A model generated the notes under the pieces. That model did not search any database. It was given only the letters and a program-made list of their open reading frames with translations, and was not told where the DNA came from. Shown piece by piece: positions 34,685 through 42,380 of a DNA stretch of 64,000 nucleotides. Position 1 is the stretch's first letter. Every line of letters begins with the position of its first letter. This DNA comes from an uncultured bacterium (lineage in GTDB: Bacteria > Cyanobacteriota > Vampirovibrionia > Gastranaerophilales > Gastranaerophilaceae). A program made the translations under genes and the position numbers. The stretch covers positions 1-64,000 of the forward strand of contig CABRZP010000011.1 in assembly GCA_902475545.1 (NCBI GenBank). The letters run 5' to 3'.

Positions 34685-35348
34685 AAATAAGATTTCTGTT
34701 TCTTTAATGTGTGCTGATCCGTTTAATTTAAGCAATAATCTTGTCAGTTTTGAAAATAACGGTGTAGATTATTTACATCTTGATATTATGGATGGAAAAT
34801 TTGTACCAAACTTAGGGCTTGGTAGTGATTATATTAAAGCTCTCAGAAAGCATACAAAAATTCCGTTTGATTATCATATTATGGTAAAAGATCCGGATTC
34901 TGTAATAGATTTGCTTGATATAAAAGAAACTGATATTGTATCTGTTCACTATGAAAGTTCATATCAAATTCAAAGAACACTTGAAAATGTTCGCAAATAT
35001 GGATGTAAAGTTATGATTGCTATAAATCCGGCAACACCGCTTTGTGTTTTGGAAGAACTTATTTATTATATTGACGGTATAAATCTTTTGATGGTTAATC
35101 CGGGGTTTGCAGGACAAAAAATGGTTGATAACTGTTTAAAAAAAGCAGATAAAGTTGCTCGTTGTATAAGGAAATTTAAAAGAAAAGATATTATTTTTGA
35201 GGTTGACGGTAATATTAGTTTTGAACATGCTAAAACTTTGAAAAACTTTGGTGCAAATATGTTTGTTGCAGGAACGTCCAGCGTATTTTCCAATTTAGAT
35301 GACCTTGACAGTTCTATTGTGAAACTTAGAGGTGTAATTGGTGAATAA
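34677..35348 (+). CDS. Ribulose-phosphate 3-epimerase family protein
   Basis: 223 aa TIM barrel with the Rpe landmarks ISVSLMCADPFNL, YLHLDIMDGKFVPN (metal His and catalytic Asp), FDYHIMV, NPGFAGQ and FEVDGNIS (second catalytic Asp). It is shorter and more divergent than housekeeping Rpe and sits in a glycopolymer operon. It probably converts xylulose-5-phosphate to ribulose-5-phosphate or acts on a related ketose phosphate to feed the TarJ-like enzyme. ATG 34677 is supported by AAAGGAG nine bases upstream. It overlaps the previous gene by 8 bases. Confidence 0.85.
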   Translation: MNKNKISVSLMCADPFNLSNNLVSFENNGVDYLHLDIMDGKFVPNLGLGSDYIKALRKHTKIPFDYHIMVKDPDSVIDLLDIKETDIVSVHYESSYQIQRTLENVRKYGCKVMIAINPATPLCVLEELIYYIDGINLLMVNPGFAGQKMVDNCLKKADKVARCIRKFKRKDIIFEVDGNISFEHAKTLKNFGANMFVAGTSSVFSNLDDLDSSIVKLRGVIGE

Positions 35349-36447
35349 ATTTTTGAAAAATTTTAAATTTAATAAAAATGAGAAAGAAGAAAAAGATTTT
35401 TTATATGGTCTTTTAAAATATTCATCAGTGAATATTGGAGATGAAATCCAAAGCATTGCAGCTATGAGGTTTTTACCAAAAGTAGAGCAGTATATTCATA
35501 GAGAACAACTTAATAAATATTATCCAAAATCAGGGAAGAAAACAAAGTTAATAATGAATGCATGGTGGATGCATAAACCTCAGAATTTTCCTCCATCTGA
35601 ATTTATTGAACCGTTATTGATATCAATGCATATTAGTGTAAAGAAAAGAAAAACAATATTAACTGAACAAGTTAGAAAATATTTTATTGAACACGGTCCT
35701 GTTGGATGTAGAGATGTAAGCACCTATGAATGGTTAAAATCAGAAGGTATTCCGGCATATTTTTCAGGTTGTTTAACTTTAACTTTACAACGCAATAAAA
35801 GTATTAAAAGGGAGAATTATATTTTATGTATTGATGTCCCGGAGGAAGTTGTAGAAGAATTGAAAAAAAGGACAAAAAAGCCGGTTTATAATCTTTCAAG
35901 CTTATTGACCCCTTATTATGATTCAAAACAAAGAATGAATATTGCTAAAATGTTTTTGCGATTATTACACAATGCTCATTGTGTAGTTTCAACAAGATTA
36001 CATGTAATTCTACCATGTTTAGCTTTTGAAACACCGGTTTTAAGAATACTTACAGAAGAAAATGGTTCTGATATAGAAGGAAGATTTTCTGGATTTGAAG
36101 ATTTTATGTATTCAGTTAATGTTGAAAATTTTATTAGTAACAAAGATTGCTATAATTTAAATTTTCCGCCGAAAAATCCAAATAAACATATAAAAATGCG
36201 AAAAGATTTAATTAGAAGATGTACGGTTTTTACAGAATATAATAGAAAAAAATCCTTAATGATTCATTATTGTAATCCGCTTGTTGAAATTTTTCAGTTA
36301 CAGAAATATTCTCAAGATAATATTAAAAGAATTTTATATTGGGGTAGAATAAGAGATTTAAAAAAAGTTCTAGAAAACAAAGAAAATGATATTTCAAAAC
36401 ATGAATTAAAATATCTTCAATATTTTAATTCATGTTTTGAAATATAG
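35341..36447 (+). CDS. Polysaccharide pyruvyl transferase family protein
   Basis: 368 aa from GTG 35341, six bases after AGAGGTG. NIGDEIQSIAAMRFL at the N-terminus, GPVGCRDVSTYEWL in the middle and VVSTRLHVILPCLAFETPVL match the family that adds pyruvate ketals from phosphoenolpyruvate to sugars. The C-terminal 60 residues are unassigned. Pyruvylation would add negative charge to the polymer built by this operon. It overlaps the epimerase gene by 8 bases. Confidence 0.82.
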   Translation: MNKFLKNFKFNKNEKEEKDFLYGLLKYSSVNIGDEIQSIAAMRFLPKVEQYIHREQLNKYYPKSGKKTKLIMNAWWMHKPQNFPPSEFIEPLLISMHISVKKRKTILTEQVRKYFIEHGPVGCRDVSTYEWLKSEGIPAYFSGCLTLTLQRNKSIKRENYILCIDVPEEVVEELKKRTKKPVYNLSSLLTPYYDSKQRMNIAKMFLRLLHNAHCVVSTRLHVILPCLAFETPVLRILTEENGSDIEGRFSGFEDFMYSVNVENFISNKDCYNLNFPPKNPNKHIKMRKDLIRRCTVFTEYNRKKSLMIHYCNPLVEIFQLQKYSQDNIKRILYWGRIRDLKKVLENKENDISKHELKYLQYFNSCFEI

Positions 36448-36471
36448 CGAAAGGGATAAATATAGAAATAT

Positions 36472-38256
36472 ATGAGTAATATTTTTGAAAATATAAAATT
36501 AAAACTGGATGAAAAATATGGTGATAATGAAAATTATCATAGTTTATCTCGAATTTTACCGTATTTTAAACCTTATTTAAATAGAACAATTCTTGCTTTG
36601 GGACTTGCTATTCCAATTGGTGCTTTAGATGCTGTTATAGCTTTATCTTTAAAACCATATATGGATATTGTTATGCTTAACAAACAAATGAGTTCTCCAT
36701 GGTATATACCTTTATTGATTGTTATATTTACAACTATACAAGGAACTTTTAATTACCTTGCAACATATATGAATGATTGGGTTGGCGGTAGAGTTACTAA
36801 TGACTTGAAAATTGATTTGTATCAAAAATTAATGCATCAGTCATCTTTCTTTTTTGATAAGCAAACTTCCGGAAAAATCCTAAAAGCTTATAATAATGAT
36901 GCGGATAAATCATGCAGCGGTCTTTTAACAAATATGAAAACCTGTATTTCAAGATTGTTTTCATCACTTTCTTTAATTGGAGTATTATTTTATAACTCAT
37001 GGCAATTAGCAATTATTGCCGTATTTGTGTTAACGTGTGCCATGATTCCGTTGATGAAAATGAAATCTGCAATCAAAGATGTTTATAATAAATCTGAAGG
37101 AGAAAATGCGAAAGTTTTAACAACATATAACGAAGCTTTTTCAGGTAATAAGATTATTGCAGCTTATAATCTTTATGAATTAAAACAAACACAATTTGCA
37201 AAATTAATTCATGCAGTTTTTGGTTTAAGAATGAAAATTACACAGCATGTTGGTTGGTTGTCTCCAATGATGCACATTATCGTTTCAATAGGAATTGGTG
37301 CAGTTATTGGGTTAGGAAGTTATTTAATTGTAAAGGGTAAATTGTCAGCGGGACAATTTGTTTCATTTATAACTGCATTAATTATGCTTTATACCCCAAT
37401 TAAAGGTCTTGGTAATAATGCAAAAAGTATGACTACCTGCTTGTGTGCAATGGAACGTGTTGTTTCTAAACTTGATAAAGTTCCTGGTATTAAGGACAGT
37501 AAAACTTCAATAGATTTTCCTAAATTTGAGGAAAAAATTTCTTTTGAGAATGTTAATTTTCATTATATTAAAGGTAAACCTGTGTTAAATAATATTTCTT
37601 TTGAAGTTCAAAAGGGTGAAACAATTGCTCTTGTTGGAAATTCAGGAGGCGGAAAAACAACTATTGTAAATCTTTTACCTCGGTTTTATAAAATTAAAGG
37701 CGGAGATATTAAAATTGATGGAGTTTCCATTAATGATATTAAATTAAATTCTTTGAGAGATAATATTGCAATAGTTTTTCAAGATAATTTCTTGTTTGAA
37801 GGTACAATAAGAGAAAATATTATGCTTGGAAATCTTAATGCTTCAAAAGAACAATTGGAGAAAGCTATAAAAAATTCTTATCTTGAAGATTTTATAGCAT
37901 CTTTGGAAAAAGGTTTAGATACTCAGATTGGAGAACGAGGAGTTCTGTTATCCGGCGGACAAAAACAAAGAATAGGTATTGCACGTGCGTTTTTGAAAAA
38001 TGCACCGATACTTATATTAGATGAAGCAACTTCGGCATTGGATAATCAGGCAGAACATATTGTTCAACAGGCAATAGATAACTTGATGAAGGATAGAACA
38101 GTTTTTGTAATTGCACATAGACTTTCAACTATTCAAAATGCTAATAGAATTGCTGTTATAAATAAAGGTAATCTGGTTGAGTTAGGTAAACATGATGAAC
38201 TTTTAAATATTCCAAATGGCGAATATAAAAAATTGTATGATATGCAATTCGGATAA
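36472..38256 (+). CDS. ABC transporter, MsbA-like half-transporter
   Basis: 594 aa with an N-terminal six-helix membrane domain and a C-terminal ATPase: Walker A GNSGGGKT (389-396), signature LSGGQ (493-497), Walker B ILILDEATSALD and the switch His in IAHRLS. It should work as a homodimer flipping a lipid-linked substrate. At the end of this operon the load is probably the lipid-linked glycopolymer or lipid A rather than a drug. The gap to the previous gene is 24 bases and the SD is weak. Confidence 0.92.
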   Translation: MSNIFENIKLKLDEKYGDNENYHSLSRILPYFKPYLNRTILALGLAIPIGALDAVIALSLKPYMDIVMLNKQMSSPWYIPLLIVIFTTIQGTFNYLATYMNDWVGGRVTNDLKIDLYQKLMHQSSFFFDKQTSGKILKAYNNDADKSCSGLLTNMKTCISRLFSSLSLIGVLFYNSWQLAIIAVFVLTCAMIPLMKMKSAIKDVYNKSEGENAKVLTTYNEAFSGNKIIAAYNLYELKQTQFAKLIHAVFGLRMKITQHVGWLSPMMHIIVSIGIGAVIGLGSYLIVKGKLSAGQFVSFITALIMLYTPIKGLGNNAKSMTTCLCAMERVVSKLDKVPGIKDSKTSIDFPKFEEKISFENVNFHYIKGKPVLNNISFEVQKGETIALVGNSGGGKTTIVNLLPRFYKIKGGDIKIDGVSINDIKLNSLRDNIAIVFQDNFLFEGTIRENIMLGNLNASKEQLEKAIKNSYLEDFIASLEKGLDTQIGERGVLLSGGQKQRIGIARAFLKNAPILILDEATSALDNQAEHIVQQAIDNLMKDRTVFVIAHRLSTIQNANRIAVINKGNLVELGKHDELLNIPNGEYKKLYDMQFG

Positions 38257-38257
38257 A

Positions 38258-38290
38258 ATAAAAGGTCTGTCAATTTGACAGACCTAAAAT
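38258..38290 (-). terminator. Terminator between convergent genes
   Basis: AGGTCTGTCA / TGACAGACCT forms a 10-bp stem with a 3-nt loop. The T-rich tail lies on the minus-strand exit side, so it mainly serves the gene at 38317 and may also block the ABC transcript. Confidence 0.75.
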
Positions 38291-38316
38291 ATATGTGAGT
38301 ATATTTGATTCGTTGA

Positions 38317-38763
38317 TTAAGCCATTAAGGCATCTAATTGACTGAAAGCATCTTCCATCATAAATCCCATTCTTGTTTCAAGAGATTTTTTATCAGGATT
38401 AGTTCTGGATAAATCTGCATTAACTGTAGCAAGATCCATTGCCGGAGCTGCTTCTGCTGTCATAATGTTACCAACACGACCAACTTGTGCCGGTGTTACT
38501 TGATAATTAAATCCTAAATCTTTTAATATAGCTGTTGTATCAGCTGCAATTTCTTTATTTTGTTTAATTGCTAAATCTGCGTTTACATCTGTTTTACCGG
38601 CAATACCTAACAAATCTCTGCCAAGTTCTTTTGTTTCAAAAGATAATAAAGGTTGTTTAACAGTATTTGCTTCTGCAGCTTTTCCTGCTTTACCTGCTTT
38701 AGCCGGTGTGTAGTTAGTATTTACATTTGTTGACTTTGGTAAATCCATTCCGTATCCACTCAT
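38317..38763 (-). CDS. Unknown protein, 148 aa
   Basis: Starts MSGYGMDLPKS at ATG 38763, nine bases after AAAGGAG; an upstream GTG frame contains the SD and is rejected. The N-terminal half is low-complexity (Ala, Lys, Thr, Asn: YTPAKAGKAGKAAEAN). The C-terminal half is helical, with NPDKKSLETRMGFMMEDAFSQLDALM. It has no signal peptide, membrane helix or Cys. No family is recognised. Confidence 0.7.
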   Translation of the reverse strand: MSGYGMDLPKSTNVNTNYTPAKAGKAGKAAEANTVKQPLLSFETKELGRDLLGIAGKTDVNADLAIKQNKEIAADTTAILKDLGFNYQVTPAQVGRVGNIMTAEAAPAMDLATVNADLSRTNPDKKSLETRMGFMMEDAFSQLDALMA

Positions 38764-38984
38764 TTTTCGAATCTCCTTTATACTCACATACTCTCTTAGT
38801 AAGTTTTTACTATTAAGTTTTTAAATCGTCCTATTTTAGATTTTCCATCTGTATATATATAAAGTATTTCTTTGTTCATTAATTGCTTAAATAAAACAAT
38901 ATGTTAATATTTCTTAACATGTCGAAACATGCTTGTAATCATGATTTTCAGGAATTTGTTTTTTTAAAGTACATCTATATAGGT

Positions 38985-38993
38985 TGTTATAAT
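38985..38993 (+). promoter_or_regulatory. Extended -10 promoter of the LuxR-solo gene
   Basis: TGT-TATAAT, with transcription expected near 39000, immediately before the two palindromes at 39002-39030. The 300-bp gap upstream (38764-39065) shows nothing else clear. Confidence 0.55.
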
Positions 38994-39001
38994 AAACATT
39001 A

Positions 39002-39030
39002 TAGCCCTTTGGCTAATAGCAATATGGCTA
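39002..39030 (+). promoter_or_regulatory. Two tandem 14-bp palindromes, candidate LuxR-solo operators
   Basis: TAGCC-CTTT-GGCTA (39002-39015) and TAGCA-ATAT-GGCTA (39017-39030), beginning 15 bp apart. They lie just past the expected transcription start of the regulator at 39066, an arrangement suited to autorepression. Confidence 0.6.
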
Positions 39031-39065
39031 GGTAGTGTTAAGATAAAAATGAAAGGATAATATCA

Positions 39066-39296
39066 ATGTATTGTAATGGAATTAAGATTAAGAATTTAAC
39101 AGAAAGAGAAATTGAAGTTTTAGAATATGTTGTACAAGGAAAAACAAATAAAGAAATAGCACAAATATTAATGGTTACCCATCATACAATTAAAGCACAT
39201 GTTGCTTCAATAATAAGAAAGATAGGAGTTAAAAACAGATTAGAAGCTGCTTTAGTTGCAGTATCAAAAGGTCTTGTTAATCATCCTCAAGACTAA
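39066..39296 (+). CDS. Stand-alone LuxR/GerE helix-turn-helix regulator
   Basis: 76 aa, only the GerE DNA-binding domain: LTEREIEVLEYVVQGKTNKEIAQILMVTHHTIKAHVASIIRKIGVKNR with the usual scaffold residues. There is no receiver or autoinducer domain, so DNA binding may be constitutive or controlled by level. GAAAGGA precedes the ATG. Two palindromes in its leader are likely binding sites. The last 20 bases overlap the 3' end of lepA on the other strand. Confidence 0.9.
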   Translation: MYCNGIKIKNLTEREIEVLEYVVQGKTNKEIAQILMVTHHTIKAHVASIIRKIGVKNRLEAALVAVSKGLVNHPQD

Positions 39297-41079
39297 GTAC
39301 TGCCATAAATGCTTCTTGTGGAACTTCTACGCTACCTACTGATTTCATACGTTTTTTACCTTTTTTCTGCTTTTCAAGCAGTTTTCGTTTTCTGGAAATG
39401 TCGCCGCCATAACATTTTGCAAGAACGTTTTTACGCATTGCTTTGATATTAGTACGGGCAATTACCCTGCCGCCAACAGCAGCTTGAATTGGAACTTCAA
39501 ATAATTGTCTTGGTATAATATCTTTCAATTTTGCAGTCAGTTTTTGTCCGACATAAAAAGCACTATCTTCATGACAAATTACAGATAATGCGTCAACAAC
39601 TTCGCCTGCAAGCATAATATCAAGTTTAACCAGTTTGGAACGTTTGTATTCACTGAATTCGTAATCTAAACTTGCATACCCTTTTGTTCTTGATTTCAAT
39701 TGGTCATAAAAATCAGTAATAACTTCACTTAAAGGAATTTCATAAGTCAAATCAACACGAACTTTGTCCAGATATGTCATATTTTTAAATATTCCGCGTT
39801 TTGACTGTGATAAATCCATCAAAGTTCCTACGAATTCGTTTGGAGTAATAACCTGAACTTTAACATACGGTTCTTCTATATAATCTCTGTACTGAGCGGC
39901 AGGAAGATTTGACGGGTTGTCGATTTCTACAATTTCACCATTAGTTTTGTGAACCTTATAAACAACAGATGGTGCTGTTGTAACTAATGATAAATTGTAT
40001 TCACGTTCAAGTCTTTCTTGAGCGATTTCCATGTGTAGCATTCCCAGAAAACCGCAGCGGAATCCAAAACCTAAAGCACTGGAAGTTTCAGGTTCAAAAG
40101 TAATACTGCTGTCATTTAGTTTTAATTTTTCAAGAGCTTCTTTTAAATCGCCGTAATCTTCGTTGTCTACAGGATACATACCGGAAAATACCATTGGCAA
40201 AGCTTCTTTATACCCCGGTAAAGCTTCTGTTGCCGGATTTTCAACATTAGTAATTGTATCCCCTACAAATCTTGTTAATTCTTTAATAGAACCTGCAAAA
40301 TATCCTACATCACCGCATGTAAGTTTTTTTACAGATACTCTTGATGGTGTTTGATAACCGAGTTCAACAACTTCATATTCTTTTCCTGATGCCATAAATC
40401 GTATTTTGTCGCCAACTGAAATGCTGCCGTCTACGACTTTAAAATAACATACGGTTCCCAGATATTGATCATAAATACTATCAAAAACGAGTGCCCTTAA
40501 AGGTTTTTCGGAATGATCATCAGGTGCAGGAATATAATTTACAACTGCTTCCAAAACTTCATCAATACCAACACCTGTTTTCGCACTGACAGGAATTGCC
40601 ATGGATGCGTCAATACCGAGAATTTCTTCGATTTCTTGTCTTACTCTTTCAACATCTGCAGATGGCAGGTCAATTTTATTAATAACAGGAATAATTTCCA
40701 AATCTTGTTCAATTGCAAGATAAACATTTGCAAGAGTTTGTGCTTCAACCCCTTGAGTTGCATCAACAATGAGCAATGCACCTTCACAAGCGGCTAGCGA
40801 ACGAGAAACTTCGTAAGAAAAGTCAACGTGTCCCGGAGTATCAATCAGATTAAGTTCATAAGACTTACCATCTTGAGCTGTATAATTCATTCTGGCAGCG
40901 TTTAATTTAATAGTAATACCACGTTCACGTTCAATATCCATAGAATCCAGCACTTGTTCCTGCATATCACGTTGAGCAACAGTTCCTGTTTTTTCAAGCA
41001 GTCTGTCAGCAAGTGTGGATTTACCGTGGTCAATGTGGGCAATTATACAAAAATTTCTTACATTTTCTCTTGTTTTCAT
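39277..41079 (-). CDS. lepA: Elongation factor 4 (LepA)
   Basis: 600 aa translational GTPase with G1 AHIDHGKST, switch II DTPGHVDF, G4 NKIDLP, then EF-G-like domains and the LepA-specific C-terminal domain (YGGDISRKRKLLEKQKKGKKRMK). It acts on ribosomes during initiation and elongation under stress. Length is normal. It is convergent with and slightly overlapped by the LuxR-solo gene. Confidence 0.97.
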   Translation of the reverse strand: MKTRENVRNFCIIAHIDHGKSTLADRLLEKTGTVAQRDMQEQVLDSMDIERERGITIKLNAARMNYTAQDGKSYELNLIDTPGHVDFSYEVSRSLAACEGALLIVDATQGVEAQTLANVYLAIEQDLEIIPVINKIDLPSADVERVRQEIEEILGIDASMAIPVSAKTGVGIDEVLEAVVNYIPAPDDHSEKPLRALVFDSIYDQYLGTVCYFKVVDGSISVGDKIRFMASGKEYEVVELGYQTPSRVSVKKLTCGDVGYFAGSIKELTRFVGDTITNVENPATEALPGYKEALPMVFSGMYPVDNEDYGDLKEALEKLKLNDSSITFEPETSSALGFGFRCGFLGMLHMEIAQERLEREYNLSLVTTAPSVVYKVHKTNGEIVEIDNPSNLPAAQYRDYIEEPYVKVQVITPNEFVGTLMDLSQSKRGIFKNMTYLDKVRVDLTYEIPLSEVITDFYDQLKSRTKGYASLDYEFSEYKRSKLVKLDIMLAGEVVDALSVICHEDSAFYVGQKLTAKLKDIIPRQLFEVPIQAAVGGRVIARTNIKAMRKNVLAKCYGGDISRKRKLLEKQKKGKKRMKSVGSVEVPQEAFMAVLSLEDD

Positions 41080-41136
41080 AACTATGATTATATATGAAAA
41101 ATAAATGTTGTAAAATACGCAAAGAAAAAGATTGAA

Positions 41137-41622
41137 TTATATACAGTATTTCATGATGTAATCGTCCATGACAAATCCGTTTCCAATATCTGTTACAACA
41201 GAATCAATTTCTTTAAATTGCCATTTTTTATATGCATTGATAGTATTTGTATTATATTTATTAACGGTCAATATTATATTTGTATAATTATTTTCTTTTG
41301 CAAAATTTTTAATAAAATCAAAAGCTTTTGTTCCCAAACCTTTATGGCGAAATTCTTTTTTAATATATAGTTTTGAAAGAAACAGATGGTCTTGTTTTTT
41401 GCTTAATCCTATATAACCGGCATTTTCATTATCTACATTTATAAAGAAATATATATAATTTTCGTTTTTAATTTGATTAGAGATAGCTTTTTCTGACTGA
41501 AAGTTTTCTACCATATAATCTATTTGTTCCGGAGTTAATATTTCAACCCAGTATTCATGCCAGATTTCTGATGCAAGATTAGCAAGTTCTGTGATATTTT
41601 TTACTTCAATAAATTCAACCAT
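41137..41622 (-). CDS. GNAT-family N-acetyltransferase
   Basis: 161 aa with the acetyl-CoA motif RHKGLGTKAFDFI preceded by LFLSKLYIKKEFR and followed by the usual NKYNTNTINAYKKWQFKEI. The substrate is unknown. The C-terminal VTDIGNGFVMDDYIM is like other small GNATs. It lies 57 bases upstream of lepA on the same strand. Confidence 0.88.
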   Translation of the reverse strand: MVEFIEVKNITELANLASEIWHEYWVEILTPEQIDYMVENFQSEKAISNQIKNENYIYFFINVDNENAGYIGLSKKQDHLFLSKLYIKKEFRHKGLGTKAFDFIKNFAKENNYTNIILTVNKYNTNTINAYKKWQFKEIDSVVTDIGNGFVMDDYIMKYCI

Positions 41623-41737
41623 AATTCAAATATATCATAAAATTTTTGGAAAAATGAACAATTTAAAAGTTGTTTCGTTTATTAGACATAGAGGTTACAA
41701 AACGTATTAGAGTGTATATGATAAGAAAGGAATTAGA

Positions 41738-42328
41738 ATGAAAAAATTATTAATTGCAGCTGGAGTAATTGCGTTAACCGCAACAACACAAGTATTTGCA
41801 CATGAAAATGCTGTGCAAAAAGGACCTTGCCCATGTCCTATGAGACAAGAAGTTGCAGGACCTGAATTTGGGCATCCTATGAAGATGCATAAGCCTCATT
41901 TTGATGTGAATAAATTTGAGCAAGATTTAAATCTTACAGAAACCCAAAAAGAACAGGCTAAACAAATTAGAGAAAGAGATGCTGAAGCAACGAAACCTTT
42001 GTTTGAGCAAATTAAAACTAAACGTCAGGAGATTGAACAAATTTTTAATGAACGTTTAACAGTAAAAGAACGTCAAGAAAAACTTGAACCAATTCAAAAC
42101 CAAATAAGAGAACTGAAAAAACAAATTCATGATATAAAAAATGAAGGTAGAAAAGAATTTGAATCAATCTTAACAGATAAACAGTTGAAAAAACTTGAAA
42201 AACTTAAGGCAGAAGCAAAACAAAACTTTAAAAGACACATGCCAAGAAAAGGCATGCACAGACCACACCCAATGCCTATTGAGTGCAAATGTAACCAAAA
42301 ACCACCTGTACCTCCGGTAGTGGAATAA
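41738..42328 (+). CDS. Periplasmic Spy/CpxP-like LTxxQ protein
   Basis: 196 aa with a signal peptide ending TQVFA-HE. Two LTxxQ motifs (LTETQ and LTDKQ) flank a long charged helical region, the arrangement of Spy and CpxP periplasmic chaperones. The ends are rich in His, Cys, Met and Pro (KGPCPCPMR, HPMKMHKPH, CKCNQKPP), suggesting metal binding. A metal or envelope-stress role is inferred. It has its own terminator. Confidence 0.8.
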   Translation: MKKLLIAAGVIALTATTQVFAHENAVQKGPCPCPMRQEVAGPEFGHPMKMHKPHFDVNKFEQDLNLTETQKEQAKQIRERDAEATKPLFEQIKTKRQEIEQIFNERLTVKERQEKLEPIQNQIRELKKQIHDIKNEGRKEFESILTDKQLKKLEKLKAEAKQNFKRHMPRKGMHRPHPMPIECKCNQKPPVPPVVE

Positions 42329-42341
42329 TTCAAAATTTTAA

Positions 42342-42376
42342 TAAAGCCGGTATTATTTTAGTACCGGCTTTTTAGT
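42342..42376. terminator. Bidirectional terminator
   Basis: AAAGCCGGTA / TACCGGCTTT forms a 10-bp stem followed by T-run on the plus strand and A/T tail on the other. It serves both the Spy-like gene and recJ, which converge here. Confidence 0.85.
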
Positions 42377-42380
42377 AATT

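Noticed and set aside
36447..36464. TAGCG-AAAG-GGATA before the ABC transporter gene as another LuxR-solo box
   Set aside because: It lies inside an operon gap of 24 bases and matches the consensus poorly on the right half.
40513..40797. 94-codon plus-strand frame within lepA
   Set aside because: Antisense to a fully conserved gene with no independent signals.
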